Positions 32,098 through 41,973 of a stretch of 64,000 bases of DNA are shown piece after piece (positions within the stretch are counted from its first letter, which is position 1; each line of letters starts with the position of its first letter). A model generated the notes under the pieces. The model was not told the DNA's origin, ran no database searches, and saw nothing but the letters and a program-made list of their open reading frames with translations. The position numbers were made by a program, and so were the translations under genes. This stretch comes from Prauserella_A sp040635515 (lineage in GTDB: Bacteria; Actinomycetota; Actinomycetes; Mycobacteriales; Pseudonocardiaceae): NCBI GenBank assembly GCA_040635515.1, contig JBEYHY010000006.1, positions 1-64,000 of the forward strand. The letters run 5' to 3'.

Positions 32098-34065
32098 TCA
32101 ATTCGTGAACTTGAGCGTTCCGACAATCTGATCGCAGGCTGCTTGCACTCGCTCAGGTTTCGCCGCTTCCTGACAACCGATACTCACCTGGGCGGTCCCG
32201 TGCGCGAACACGTACCAGTCGACGTTCGCCGCGGGTTTGCTTTCCACGTAATGGATCGTCTGCTTACCCGCGTATACATGCTGATCCTCGAACCCACTGA
32301 ACCGATCGGGAGTTTTGGCGACCTCGTCCCGCAATGCGCCGACCAACCGCTGCCGGTCCGCCCCCGCGTCGTACGCCAGCACGAATTCCTGCACGACGAC
32401 AAGATCGTCGTCGGCAGCCGTCTGCGCGTCGCTCGGTTTGACGACCACCTGTCGATCGGCAACGTTGTCGCCGGTCTGCGCCCAGTCGGGAGGAGCGACG
32501 AAGGAGTAGGAGTACTGCGCGAACGTTCTCCCCGCCGGTGGTGCGGGTTCGTCGTCCTGGAGCACCAGGACAAGAGTTGTCACGATCCCGGCCAGCAGGA
32601 GCACTCCGAGAATGACCAAGGCGATCAGCTTGTGCTGCCGCGACCATCCTCGCGGCACGCGGGTCGCACCACCTGGAGCTCCCGGCGGTCCAGCCGCACG
32701 CTGTCCCCGCGGCGGAGAAGGCTGTCCCTGGCCCTGCCGGATCTGTTGTCCCGGCTGACCTTGCCCCTGCTGAACAGGACGCGCGGGGAGCGCGCCCGGC
32801 CTCGTTGCCGGCCTGGGCGGCGATCCACCCGACATCGGTTGCCGGGGAAGAGGAGGCGTCGCCGACGGCCGGGTCACGACCTTCGTGCGCTGCTCCCCCT
32901 GCATGCCGGTCACCATCGGCGTCGCACCCGGCAGTGCGCCTGTGCGGTCCGGAATGACCTGCACCGCACGCAGAGCACCTCGCGCGACGACGGTTTCCGG
33001 CTGGTCAAGGGTGGTCGGGACAACTCCGACTCGCTCGTGGACCAACCTCGAAACCATCGGGATCCGGCTCGACCCTCCGACGAGGAAGATCGCGGTGAGC
33101 TGTTGCGGTCGCAGGCCCGCCGAGTCGATCGTGGCGCTCGCCAATTGAACGGCCCGCCCGAGCGGGACCGCGACGAGGCGCTCAAGATCCTCCCTCGTCA
33201 GATGGGCATCGGCGAAGGGTGGCGGCATGGGGACGTCGGTATAGACGTGCCTGGACAGAGTTTCCTTCGCCCCTCGGATGTCTTGGCGCAGCACCCGCCT
33301 TCGCCGCCGATCGGCGAGTTCCCTGCCTTGGACGAGCTGTTCCCAGGCCGTGGTATCGGCATTCGACACCAGGGACCCCACATGCTCCAGCAGCGCCTGA
33401 TCGATGTCGGCTCCACCGAAACTCGGGTCACCTCTGGTGGCGAGCACCTCGAACTCCGTGCGCTTTTCGCCCGCGGAACGTCGTACCACGCTCACGTCGA
33501 TGGTTCCGCCTCCGAGGTCGAGCACGGCGAGGGTGTCACCAGGCCGCCCGCTGAACTCGACGGTCCGCTCCTGGTTCACCTCGGCGGGCGCGAACGTCGC
33601 GGCGTGGAAAACCGCGGCGGCGACCGGCTCCGGCACCAGAGCCACCTCGTAAGCGAGTTGACCCGCGGCCTGCCTGAGGAGTCGCGTACGGACAGCGCCC
33701 CAATCCGCGGGATGAGTCAGTACGAGCAAGCGCACCTCGGCACCCGCCGCGAGCCTGCGCGCCTCGGTGACCGCACGTTCCAGCACCGCATGCATAACGT
33801 CGATGACCCGCAACACCGTGTCACCGAGCAGTAGCTCACCCTCGTCGATACGCCGCTTCGGGTTGGGCTCGTAGCGAGAAGGGTCCACGGCGGCCTGCCG
33901 CTCCGCCTCTTGCCCGACGAACAACGTCCCGTCTGGCGCGGCGTACACGGCAGACGACATCAGCGGCTGGCCATCGATCACCACGACCTGCGGCTCGCGC
34001 CCGTTCATCGAGGCAACGACACAGGTGCTCGATGTCCCGAAGTCCACCGCCACCCGCAAGGTCAC
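32098..34065 (-). CDS. Hsp70-type ATPase fused to a type VII secretion-associated membrane domain
   Basis: A 655-residue protein in four parts: an actin/Hsp70 ATPase domain (about 1-370; VDFGTSSTCVV, LAVLDLGGGTIDVSVV, IFLVGGSSRIPMV), a Pro/Gln/Gly-rich linker (about 395-490), a membrane helix (about 500-520; LIALVILGVLLLAGIVTTLVLVL) and an outer domain of about 130 residues. The outer domain and position match the Rv3446c family found in ESX-4 loci. No Hsp70 substrate-binding domain is present, so it probably senses or drives something across the membrane with ATP. GTG start 85 bases after eccC, with GGGAG upstream. Confidence 0.85.
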   Translation of the reverse strand: MTLRVAVDFGTSSTCVVASMNGREPQVVVIDGQPLMSSAVYAAPDGTLFVGQEAERQAAVDPSRYEPNPKRRIDEGELLLGDTVLRVIDVMHAVLERAVTEARRLAAGAEVRLLVLTHPADWGAVRTRLLRQAAGQLAYEVALVPEPVAAAVFHAATFAPAEVNQERTVEFSGRPGDTLAVLDLGGGTIDVSVVRRSAGEKRTEFEVLATRGDPSFGGADIDQALLEHVGSLVSNADTTAWEQLVQGRELADRRRRRVLRQDIRGAKETLSRHVYTDVPMPPPFADAHLTREDLERLVAVPLGRAVQLASATIDSAGLRPQQLTAIFLVGGSSRIPMVSRLVHERVGVVPTTLDQPETVVARGALRAVQVIPDRTGALPGATPMVTGMQGEQRTKVVTRPSATPPLPRQPMSGGSPPRPATRPGALPARPVQQGQGQPGQQIRQGQGQPSPPRGQRAAGPPGAPGGATRVPRGWSRQHKLIALVILGVLLLAGIVTTLVLVLQDDEPAPPAGRTFAQYSYSFVAPPDWAQTGDNVADRQVVVKPSDAQTAADDDLVVVQEFVLAYDAGADRQRLVGALRDEVAKTPDRFSGFEDQHVYAGKQTIHYVESKPAANVDWYVFAHGTAQVSIGCQEAAKPERVQAACDQIVGTLKFTN

Positions 34066-34150
34066 CAGCAGCTCCCACCCATCGAAAATCCGTCGGGGGT
34101 CACTCTTGCAGATCCCTTACGCGGACCTCCGACGTGCCTCGCTCCAATGC

Positions 34151-37100
34151 CTACTCCGGCTGGATCCACGAGACCTGTATGAGCTGCTTACCAGCCTTCC
34201 GGCTGACAAGCGTGCCCCGTCCGGGTGGCATCGGGGCGGCTTTCACGTTACCGAGCAGATAACCCTCGTCCTTTGACCCATTCATGATCAGCCCCGGCAT
34301 CGCCAGTTCCTTGAGCTTCCCGATGATCGGGTCCATGCCACTGCGGGCCGCGCCACCGGTCCGCCGGGCCACGACCATGTGCAGCCCGACGTCCTTGGCC
34401 TGCGCGAGGTACTCCGACAGCGGGCGCAGCGGGTTGTTGGACGAGCTCGCGACGAGGTCGTAGTCGTCGACAACGATGAAGAGCTCCGGCCCGTTCCACC
34501 ACGAACGCTCCTTGAGCTGTTGCGGCGTGACATCCGGGCCGGGCAAGCGTTTGGCCATGGACCCGGCAACGTCCTTCACCATGCCGTCGAGCTGATTCGC
34601 CGACACCGCGTAGCCAAGCAACTGGTCACCCTCGATGAAGCCGAGCATCGTCCGCCGGTAGTCGACCAGGATGATGACGGCTTCCTTCTTCGTGTAGCGA
34701 GTCGTGATGCCGCGCAAGATCTGCCGCAGCAGGTTGGTCTTGCCCGACTCACCGTCGGCGTAAGCGAGGAAGTGCGGGTCGGCGTCGAAATCGAGATAGA
34801 TGGGAGCGAGTTCGTCCTCGTTGACCCCGATCGGCACCATTCTGGTGTCGCGCTTGGGGTCCTGCGCGAGTAGTTCATCGTAGCTGATGAGTTCGGGAAG
34901 CAGCCGCACCTGGGGCGCGGGCCGTCCCTGCCACGCCGACTTGATCTTGGTGACGGCATCGGCGACACCCGTACCCAGGTCCTGATCGTCACTGGATCCG
35001 TCGATTCGGGGAAGACCACCGAGGAAGTGCAGTTTGTCCCTGGTCAACCCGCGTCCGGGACGGCCGGCTGGAACGTTGACAGCGACCCTGCGGTCGATAT
35101 CGGATTCGCTCGGGTCACCGAGCCGCAGTTCGAACCGGGTTCCGATCATGTCCCTGATGGCAGGGCGAAGATCTGCCCAGCGATTGGACGAGATCACCAC
35201 GTGCACGCCATAGGTCAGCCCTCGGACAGCCAGCTTGGTGATCTGTGGTTCCAGCTCCTCGAAGTCGTCCCTCAATGCCCTCCAGCCGTCGACGATCAGG
35301 AACGCGTCCCCGAAAGGATCCTGCTCGGCGGTGATATCACCGCGACGTTTGCGGTTGCGGAAGTCGTTCATCGAGTCGACCCGCATCGCGCCGAACCTGG
35401 CTTCCCGCTCGTTGACCAGTGTCGTCAGTTCGGCGACGATCCGGCGAGCCTTGTCCGGTTCTCTTCGCGCGACGGCGACCCCGCCTACGTGCGGCAACTC
35501 GTCGAGCGCGGCGAGTGTGCCGCCTCCGAGATCGATGCAATAGAACTGCGCTTCCTCCGGTGTGTGAGTGAGCGCCGCCGACATGATCAACGTGCGCAAA
35601 AGCGTCGACTTCCCCGACTGCGGGCCGCCGACGATCACACCATGTCCGGCGCCACCGGAGAAATCGGCCCACAACGGGTCGCGTCGCTGCTCGTAGGGCC
35701 GGTCGACGATGCCCAGCGGAATCTGCAGGCGGCCGTTGCCGAAGAATCCGACCGGTGAAAGGCCACGGTCCCCGGTGGGGTTGAGGTTCGGCAGCAGCGT
35801 GTCGAGGGAGTTCGGCTCGTTCAGCGGAGCAAGCCACACCTCGTGCGCGGGAGGGCCCTGGCCTATGAGCCGCGAGACGATGACATCAAGTTCGCTTGGT
35901 TCGACGGCCTCTTCGGACTCTTGCTTGGGCTGTTCGACGATCTCGGCAGCGGGCTCGCGTTCTCTCGGCAACTCGACGAAATCGGGGACGAACAGTTGAG
36001 GACGCTTGTCCGCACGAACCACCTTCGCGCCCGGCGCCGCTGCCTTGATTCCTGCCGGACGATAAGGACCGGATACGTACGAAGCTTTGAACCTGACCAG
36101 CGTGGACGTGTCGTACTTGAGGTATCCCCCGCCCGGCACGGAAGGGAGCTCGAACGCGTCGGGAACACCGATCGCGGCCCTCGACTCCGCTGCCGAGAAC
36201 GTCTTGAGGCCGATGCGGTAGGACAGGTGTGAGTCGAGACCGCGTAGCTTGCCTTCTTCGAGTCGCTGCGAGGCCAGCAGCATGTGCATCTGCAGCGACC
36301 TGCCCAGCCTGCCGATGGCGACGAACAGATCGATGAAGTCCGGCTTCGCCGACAACAGCTCCGAGAATTCATCCACGACGATGAACAGGGCGGGCAGCGG
36401 GTCGAGGTCCGCGCCGTTCTCTCGTGCTTTCTCGTACTCCCATACGTTCTTGAAGTTGCCCCCGTTCTTGAGCGCCTCCTGCCGCCGGTTCATCTCGCCG
36501 GCGAGCGCGTCCTTCATCCGGTCGACCAGGGTGACCTCGTCGGCGAGGTTGGTGATGACAGCGGATACATGGGGTGCGGTGTCCAAGCCCATGAAGGTCG
36601 CGCCGCCCTTGAAGTCGACGAGCACGAAGTTCAGCGTCGTCGACGAGTGTGTGGCGAGCATCCCGAGTACGAGTGTGCGCAGGAATTCGGACTTGCCGGA
36701 GCCGGTGGCACCGATGCACAAACCATGCGGCCCCATGCCCTCCATCGCGGCTTCCTTGATGTCTAGCTCGACCGGCTGACCGTACTCGCCCACGCCGAAC
36801 GGGACGCGGTACCGATCCCTCACCGGTCGAGGCTTCCAGGCCTGCTGAACGTCGAAAGTCATGGGGTCGCCGGGAATTCCGAGCAGCTCCAGTAGCGACG
36901 GGTTGGAAAGCAAGGGTTGTTCCTCACCCTCGTCCGCCTCGGCGGAACCCATCCGGTACGGAGAGATCTTGCGGGCCAGTGCCTCTGTCTCGACGAGGCT
37001 GAGTGAATCGGGGCGACCGAACCATTCGATCCCACCGGCACTGCGAGCACCGAGCCGCTGCTCCTCCACAACCAGCCGCAGGCCACGCCGGGCGGCGAGA

Positions 37101-38161
37101 TTGCCGATGGAATCGGAAAGATCGATGAGGGTGACGCCGACCAGCCCCTCTTCCAGAAGGATCTGTTCCTCCCCCGTCACCTCGGCGTCGTCGATGACGA
37201 TCACGATGTGGGGCTGATCAGGCGGAGGTGTCGCGTTGCGCGAGAACCGCTGGCGGTCGCGCAAGTCATCGTCAAGCCACTGTTCCAGTTGAGCGAGCGA
37301 TCCCGTCATCATGCGCAGCTGCCCGATGCCGTCAGCCAGCGCCGGGTGTTGCACATGTGGCAACCACTTGGCCCACTCCCACTCCGTTTTCGCTCTGCCG
37401 GCCGTGGCGAAGCCGACGATGACGTCGTCGGGACTGTGGAAAGTGACGAGCTGCGAGATCAGCGCTCTGGTGAGTCCTCGCGTCAGGTCCTTGTGGCCCT
37501 GCATCCCGACCGCGGCGAACCCCCGGAGGGTGATCTGAGTAGGCAGATCGGGAACGATCGAATGAGCGCGAACGAATCTGCGCAACGCGAGAGTGGCGAT
37601 CGGCTCCAGTTCGTCGACGGGGCCGGTCTGCGGCGGAACCAGCCTGGTCGCCAGCCGGTGAGAGCTGCGCCCCACCCTGAGGTGCAGGAAATCCTGATCG
37701 CTCTGCCGCCGCTCCCACATGCGCCTGCTGGTGGCGAGCGACCACAAGCTCTGCGGGTCGGGGTGCACCCACTCCAGCGCCGCACGCTGGTCGATCATCG
37801 CTTCCCTGGCCCTGTCGCGCATTTGCCCGAGGTAACGCAGATAATCCTTGCGATCCTCGTTCATCTCCGCCTTCTTCTGCTGGCCGCCACGCCCGCCGCC
37901 CGCGAACATGCCGACCATGGACATCATCATCATGAGCGGCATCATCAGGAAGAACGGGCTGCGCGCCATCGCGCCGCCCGAGGTGAACATGAACGTGACC
38001 ATGCCGAGCATCGCGACGACCATCACGACCGGCATCAGCTTCATGATGATGTTTCCGGGAATCGTTCGCGGCACCTCGGGCGGAGGTTCGAGGTGAACCT
38101 CGCCGCCCGGCGGGCGGGGAGCCGCTAGCCGTGGCGAGCGTCTGAACTGCAACGTGCTCAC
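34151..38161 (-). CDS. eccC: Type VII secretion ATPase EccC
   Basis: EccC is the motor and substrate receptor of ESX systems. The 1336 residues carry two N-terminal membrane helices (about 37-60 and 68-86, the second very Met-rich) and three FtsK/SpoIIIE ATPase domains with Walker A loops GATGSGKSE (about 484-492), GGPQSGKST and DGESGKTN, and Walker B strand LFIVVDEFSELL in the first. It is a single polypeptide, not split into Ca/Cb. I start at the GTG at 38161, after GAGGGGATC; the 50 upstream residues lack similarity. Its partner genes are all nearby; the promoter lies in the 395-base divergent space with eccD. Confidence 0.97.
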   Translation of the reverse strand: MSTLQFRRSPRLAAPRPPGGEVHLEPPPEVPRTIPGNIIMKLMPVVMVVAMLGMVTFMFTSGGAMARSPFFLMMPLMMMMSMVGMFAGGGRGGQQKKAEMNEDRKDYLRYLGQMRDRAREAMIDQRAALEWVHPDPQSLWSLATSRRMWERRQSDQDFLHLRVGRSSHRLATRLVPPQTGPVDELEPIATLALRRFVRAHSIVPDLPTQITLRGFAAVGMQGHKDLTRGLTRALISQLVTFHSPDDVIVGFATAGRAKTEWEWAKWLPHVQHPALADGIGQLRMMTGSLAQLEQWLDDDLRDRQRFSRNATPPPDQPHIVIVIDDAEVTGEEQILLEEGLVGVTLIDLSDSIGNLAARRGLRLVVEEQRLGARSAGGIEWFGRPDSLSLVETEALARKISPYRMGSAEADEGEEQPLLSNPSLLELLGIPGDPMTFDVQQAWKPRPVRDRYRVPFGVGEYGQPVELDIKEAAMEGMGPHGLCIGATGSGKSEFLRTLVLGMLATHSSTTLNFVLVDFKGGATFMGLDTAPHVSAVITNLADEVTLVDRMKDALAGEMNRRQEALKNGGNFKNVWEYEKARENGADLDPLPALFIVVDEFSELLSAKPDFIDLFVAIGRLGRSLQMHMLLASQRLEEGKLRGLDSHLSYRIGLKTFSAAESRAAIGVPDAFELPSVPGGGYLKYDTSTLVRFKASYVSGPYRPAGIKAAAPGAKVVRADKRPQLFVPDFVELPREREPAAEIVEQPKQESEEAVEPSELDVIVSRLIGQGPPAHEVWLAPLNEPNSLDTLLPNLNPTGDRGLSPVGFFGNGRLQIPLGIVDRPYEQRRDPLWADFSGGAGHGVIVGGPQSGKSTLLRTLIMSAALTHTPEEAQFYCIDLGGGTLAALDELPHVGGVAVARREPDKARRIVAELTTLVNEREARFGAMRVDSMNDFRNRKRRGDITAEQDPFGDAFLIVDGWRALRDDFEELEPQITKLAVRGLTYGVHVVISSNRWADLRPAIRDMIGTRFELRLGDPSESDIDRRVAVNVPAGRPGRGLTRDKLHFLGGLPRIDGSSDDQDLGTGVADAVTKIKSAWQGRPAPQVRLLPELISYDELLAQDPKRDTRMVPIGVNEDELAPIYLDFDADPHFLAYADGESGKTNLLRQILRGITTRYTKKEAVIILVDYRRTMLGFIEGDQLLGYAVSANQLDGMVKDVAGSMAKRLPGPDVTPQQLKERSWWNGPELFIVVDDYDLVASSSNNPLRPLSEYLAQAKDVGLHMVVARRTGGAARSGMDPIIGKLKELAMPGLIMNGSKDEGYLLGNVKAAPMPPGRGTLVSRKAGKQLIQVSWIQPE

Positions 38162-38473
38162 GGAAAAGATCCCCTCTGGTTGGCGTGGACGGCTGCACTC
38201 GGCGTGCGAACAACGTTGTGCGCACCTGCCCCCAAAGCGGAGCGCCGCTGTCGCCAGAAACCGTATCGGTTCGCACGGCGTGAGTCCCTGGAATTCTCGA
38301 ATCGACAACACGATCTAGCTCAAGTGGCCGACACTTACCACTCGAACGGCGCTATCCGACGTCTGCGAGTGGGCCTTTCGCACCAGCGAATACGGATGTT
38401 CACGAAATCCGGCATAGTGGCACACCGATTGTCGGCAACAGTCGATACTGTAGGCCTCGCCAAACGGGAGTCA

Positions 38474-38496
38474 CTCGCCTTGGGGGCGAGCTTTTT
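38474..38496 (+). terminator. Intrinsic terminator upstream of eccD
   Basis: CTCGCC-TTGGG-GGCGAG is followed by CTTTTT, a classical hairpin with T-run on the plus strand, rare in this GC-rich sequence. It lies inside the eccC-eccD divergent space (38162-38556), upstream of eccD, with no plus-strand gene before it. It would end a short RNA or protect the eccD promoter from read-through. The rest of the space holds no visible gene. Confidence 0.6.
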
Positions 38497-38521
38497 CACG
38501 GGACAGCGGGTTCGGTATAAG
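38493..38521 (+). promoter_or_regulatory. Candidate eccD promoter
   Basis: TTTTCA (38493-38498) and TATAAG (38516-38521) are spaced by 17 bases. The -35 hexamer overlaps the T-run of the terminator. The leader to the GTG would be about 28 bases. Confidence 0.45.
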
Positions 38522-38556
38522 TAGCCGGCGACAGTCTCACCAGGCAGGGGGCAACA

Positions 38557-39951
38557 GTGGCAACGGGCACGACGGTTTTCAGCAGAGTCACGGTGGTCGC
38601 ACCGAGGACCCGGATCGACGTCGCGCTGCCCGCTGATGTTGCCGTGGCCGACCTTCTGCCCATGCTGCTGGAAATGGCCAAAGAGGTCACGCCTGACGGC
38701 GGCGCTCGGCACGGAGGCTGGACGCTCGCGAAACTCGGTGACTCACCACTCGATCCAAGCAGGACACTCGCATCACTGGGCATTGTCGACGGTGAATTAC
38801 TACAGCTTCGCAAACGCAACGAAAATCCGCCGCCTCCGCTGTTCGATGATGTCGTCGATGCGATCGCCGAGGCCGACCCCGACAGCTTTCGCCCGTGGAC
38901 CAAAGAAACGGCTCAACGGATAGGGCACATCGCGGGCGGCCTCGCATTATTTGCTTCCGCACTCGCATTGTTCTTCGGCGGTCCTCTTTTCGGTGGCAAC
39001 GCACTCGCCTCGGCTATTACCGGCGGTGTCGCGGCCATCGCGTGCGTCGCGGTCGGAGCGACCATCGCCAAGGCGTACGGAGCCGAACAGACAGGCGTCC
39101 TGCTCGCCGCGGCGGGAGGTCTCCCATTGACGTTCGTCAGTGGATTCCACATCGTGCCGGGTGTCTCGCTGCGGGCCAATCTGTTACTGGCCAGCGCGCT
39201 GGTCGTTGTCGTCGCCGCGGTGTGCATCGTAGTCATGGGCACCGGGATCACGGTCTTCATCGCGGCGGCCACCGCCGGCGTCTTCGGGTTGCTGTCGTTC
39301 CTCGTCGGTACGCTGGTCGCGCACCCCGCACCCGGCATCGCCGCGGGGACCGCGGCCGTGGCGCTCGCCGGTATCTCGATGCTGCCGAGGGCGACGATCT
39401 GGCTGGCAAAGCTGCCATTGCCGCACGTCCCGGGGACCGCCGCGGAGCTCAAGGAAGACGACGGATATCCGGACTACTCCTCCATCGAACGCAAGACCAG
39501 CGTCGCCCACAACTACATGACGGGCCTGCTCATCGGCTGTGGTTCCGTCACGGCGATCTCGGCGGTCGTCACGTCGTCCTCGCCCGAGGTCTACGGCATC
39601 ATCACCGGGGTTGTGGCGACGCTGGTATTGCTGTTGCGCGCCCGCACCTACGCCAATGGGAGCCAGGCGGTCGCGCTGCTGACCACCGGCATGGTTTCCG
39701 CGGCCGGGATTCTGGCGAGCTGGATGTGGATCGAGGGCCCGCAAGGCCGGGTGGTCTGGGTGTTCGGAAGTCTCATCCCGCTGGCTGCCGGCGCGCTGGT
39801 TCTCGGTGTGGTGTTCCCGAATCAGCGATTCTCACCGCCAATGCGGCGCACGGTCGAAATCATCGAGGCCATCTGTATCGCCGCCGTGCTGCCGCTGGCC
39901 CTCGCCGTCATGGGCCTGTACTCGACACTGCGTCATCTCGACATCGGCTGA
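38557..39951 (+). CDS. eccD: Type VII secretion membrane channel protein EccD
   Basis: EccD is the most hydrophobic core component of ESX membrane complexes. The 464 residues comprise an N-terminal ubiquitin-like YukD domain (about 1-95; TVVAPRTRIDVALPADVAVADLLP) and about eleven membrane helices from residue 128 to the end. The GTG start follows CAGGGGGC. It is divergent from eccC and 34 bases upstream of mycP. Confidence 0.95.
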   Translation: MATGTTVFSRVTVVAPRTRIDVALPADVAVADLLPMLLEMAKEVTPDGGARHGGWTLAKLGDSPLDPSRTLASLGIVDGELLQLRKRNENPPPPLFDDVVDAIAEADPDSFRPWTKETAQRIGHIAGGLALFASALALFFGGPLFGGNALASAITGGVAAIACVAVGATIAKAYGAEQTGVLLAAAGGLPLTFVSGFHIVPGVSLRANLLLASALVVVVAAVCIVVMGTGITVFIAAATAGVFGLLSFLVGTLVAHPAPGIAAGTAAVALAGISMLPRATIWLAKLPLPHVPGTAAELKEDDGYPDYSSIERKTSVAHNYMTGLLIGCGSVTAISAVVTSSSPEVYGIITGVVATLVLLLRARTYANGSQAVALLTTGMVSAAGILASWMWIEGPQGRVVWVFGSLIPLAAGALVLGVVFPNQRFSPPMRRTVEIIEAICIAAVLPLALAVMGLYSTLRHLDIG

Positions 39952-39985
39952 TCGGCGACCTCACATGCGATCAAGGGGGGCAAGG

Positions 39986-41581
39986 GTGCGGTCGATCGGG
40001 CCGGTGAAACGGGTTTCGGCCTTGGCGCTGACCGCGGTGGTCGGCGTATTGGCGACCGGCACCACGCCCGTTCCCGCGTTCGCGCAAGACACTCAGCCAC
40101 CCGGCGAAGGTTTCTACGCGAAGCCTCCACCCGTGGTGCCAGCCATGCTGCCGAAGCCGTCGGGACGACCGGACCAGCCTTACCGGCAGAGCGTGGAATG
40201 TGTGACGCGAGATCTCGACAGGAATGTCGACCTGCCCAATACCCCGTGGGGCCAACGATATTTGCGACTGGACGCCGTACATCAGCTCATGGAAGGCACC
40301 ATGGGCTCGGCGGGCAGGGACAGCGAGGGAAACCCCATCAGAGTGGCCGTGATCGACACCGGCATCGCCGCGGGACACCCTTACTTCGCCGGCCGGGTGA
40401 AGCCGGGTGCGGACTATGTCACCGTGGAGCAAGACGCCCCCGGGCTCGCGGACTGCGACGGGCACGGCACCGAGGTCGCGGGAATCATCGCGGCCAGTAC
40501 GCCCCACGACATCGGTTTCAAGGGAGTCGCACCGGACGCCGAGATCGTCTCCATTCGGCAGTCGAGCCAGAACTACGAGCCGGACGATTCCGGTGCGGCA
40601 CAACAATCCTCACAAGACCGGCCGCCTCCGGAAGAGTCTCAGGGCGACGGTGAATCGGGACAGGATGGTGAGGACGAGTCGACCGGCTCTTCCCAGAGGG
40701 GCGATGGCCGCTCCCAAGGTGAGGAAGGTTCGGCAGGGACGCTCGACACACTGGCGCAAGCTGTCGTGCAAGCCACCCACATGGGCGTTGACGTCATGAA
40801 TATCTCGATCAACAACTGCCGTCCGGCCAACGGCGGGATAACCCCCGGCGAGCAGGCGTTGCAGGCTGCGGTCAGGAACGCGGTCGATCAGGACGTCGTG
40901 GTAGTGACGGCGGCGGGCAACATCGGCGAGGACTGCCAGCAGAACGACCAATCCGATGCGACGATGCCGCGGTCGGTCGTGACACCGCCGTGGTTTGCCG
41001 ATGACGTGCTGTCCGTCGCGGCCATCGACGAAAGCGGCGGAGTCGCGGACTTCAGCGTGCGCGGACCGTGGATCAGTGTCGCCGCTCCAGGCACGAAGAT
41101 CATTTCGGTGGATCCGGCCGAAGGGTCGACAGGCTTGGCGAACATGACGGTGGAGGGTGGCGAGACGAAACCGATTCAGGGTACGAGTTTCGCGGCTCCC
41201 TACGTGACGGGGCTTGCCGCGCTTGTGCGCGCGAAGTACCCGCATCTTTCCGCTCGCCAGGTGATGAACCGGATCACCAGTACCGCGCAGCACCCCGCCG
41301 CGCCCGGCGGCAGGGACAACTTCGTGGGGTACGGCGTGATCGATCCGATGGCCGCGTTGACGGCGATGGTTCCGGAGGAGGAGGGGCTCGCCGACGCTTC
41401 GGCCGTGGCGCTGCCTTCGGATATGCCCCCTGGCGATGACGGCAGTTCGATGCCGATGATCGTGGCGTTGACCGGTTCCGGTGGTGCGCTGGCGGCTCTG
41501 CTGGTCGCTTTGTTCGTCACCCACACCATCCGTCGCAACCGCACCGAACTCCCCCGCCCTCCCGACTCCCACCGCAACTGA
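39986..41581 (+). CDS. mycP: Membrane-anchored mycosin protease MycP
   Basis: A subtilisin-type protease required for ESX complex stability. The 531 residues have a signal peptide (to about 33, PVPAFA), catalytic Asp124 (VIDTG), His160 (DGHGTEVAG) and Ser401 (GTSFAAPYVTG), and a C-terminal membrane helix (about 485-508). Between about 193 and 251 a Ser/Gln/Asp/Glu/Gly-rich insertion sits in the catalytic domain. I chose the GTG at 39986 because GGGGGG lies 5 bases upstream; an ATG 21 bases earlier lacks a Shine-Dalgarno. Faces eccB across four repeat-rich hundred bases. Confidence 0.95.
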   Translation: MRSIGPVKRVSALALTAVVGVLATGTTPVPAFAQDTQPPGEGFYAKPPPVVPAMLPKPSGRPDQPYRQSVECVTRDLDRNVDLPNTPWGQRYLRLDAVHQLMEGTMGSAGRDSEGNPIRVAVIDTGIAAGHPYFAGRVKPGADYVTVEQDAPGLADCDGHGTEVAGIIAASTPHDIGFKGVAPDAEIVSIRQSSQNYEPDDSGAAQQSSQDRPPPEESQGDGESGQDGEDESTGSSQRGDGRSQGEEGSAGTLDTLAQAVVQATHMGVDVMNISINNCRPANGGITPGEQALQAAVRNAVDQDVVVVTAAGNIGEDCQQNDQSDATMPRSVVTPPWFADDVLSVAAIDESGGVADFSVRGPWISVAAPGTKIISVDPAEGSTGLANMTVEGGETKPIQGTSFAAPYVTGLAALVRAKYPHLSARQVMNRITSTAQHPAAPGGRDNFVGYGVIDPMAALTAMVPEEEGLADASAVALPSDMPPGDDGSSMPMIVALTGSGGALAALLVALFVTHTIRRNRTELPRPPDSHRN

Positions 41582-41594
41582 GCCCGCCACCCCG

Positions 41595-41620
41595 ACCGCG
41601 TTTAGCCCGCTAACTGCGGT
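41595..41620. repeat. Palindromic repeat after mycP
   Basis: ACCGCGTTTAGC-CC-GCTAACTGCGGT, starting 14 bases after the mycP stop codon; the first of three copies in the 392-base convergent space 41582-41973. Confidence 0.88.
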
Positions 41621-41707
41621 TTGGGTCAGAGCGACGCCTACTCGTCCGGTGCCTCTGGGCAGCCGGTGCCTCCCCTTTCCCATGTCGATCACCGCCGCCC
41701 GCCGCCG

Positions 41708-41733
41708 ACCGCAGTTCGCCCGCTAAACGCGGT
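41708..41733. repeat. Palindromic repeat, reverse orientation
   Basis: ACCGCAGTTCGC-CC-GCTAAACGCGGT, whose degenerate half is on the opposite side from the copy at 41595. Confidence 0.85.
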
Positions 41734-41766
41734 CCCCTGCCACAGGCGAGCCGGCCACCCCACGCG

Positions 41767-41868
41767 GACCTACCGCCATCAAGCGCCCTCGGAGAAGAAC
41801 TCCAGCTGGTCGGGATCACATTGGCGGACTTCAAGATGATCGCGCACACCATGGCGGGGCGCGTTTAG
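41767..41868 (+). other. Possible remnant of a coding sequence
   Basis: A 33-codon open stretch between two repeats reads as a plausible amphipathic helix (LGEELQLVGITLADF, KMIAHTMAG) and stops inside the next palindrome. It has no start codon with a Shine-Dalgarno. It may be the 3' remnant of a lost gene, or chance. Confidence 0.2.
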
Positions 41869-41892
41869 CCCGCTAAACGCGCCCCGCCATGG
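41849..41892. repeat. Extended palindromic repeat with 21-bp arms
   Basis: The GCGTTTAGC-CC-GCTAAACGC core is flanked by perfectly matched CCATGGCGGGGC extensions, making 21-bp arms around a 2-base centre. It lies between mycP and eccB and could terminate both. Confidence 0.92.
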
Positions 41893-41973
41893 CTCCCTGG
41901 AGCAAAGCACCAACACCGGGTCCTGGGGTTTCGGCCTACCGACGCTCGCAGGCATCCGAAAGGGCCTTCCCGG

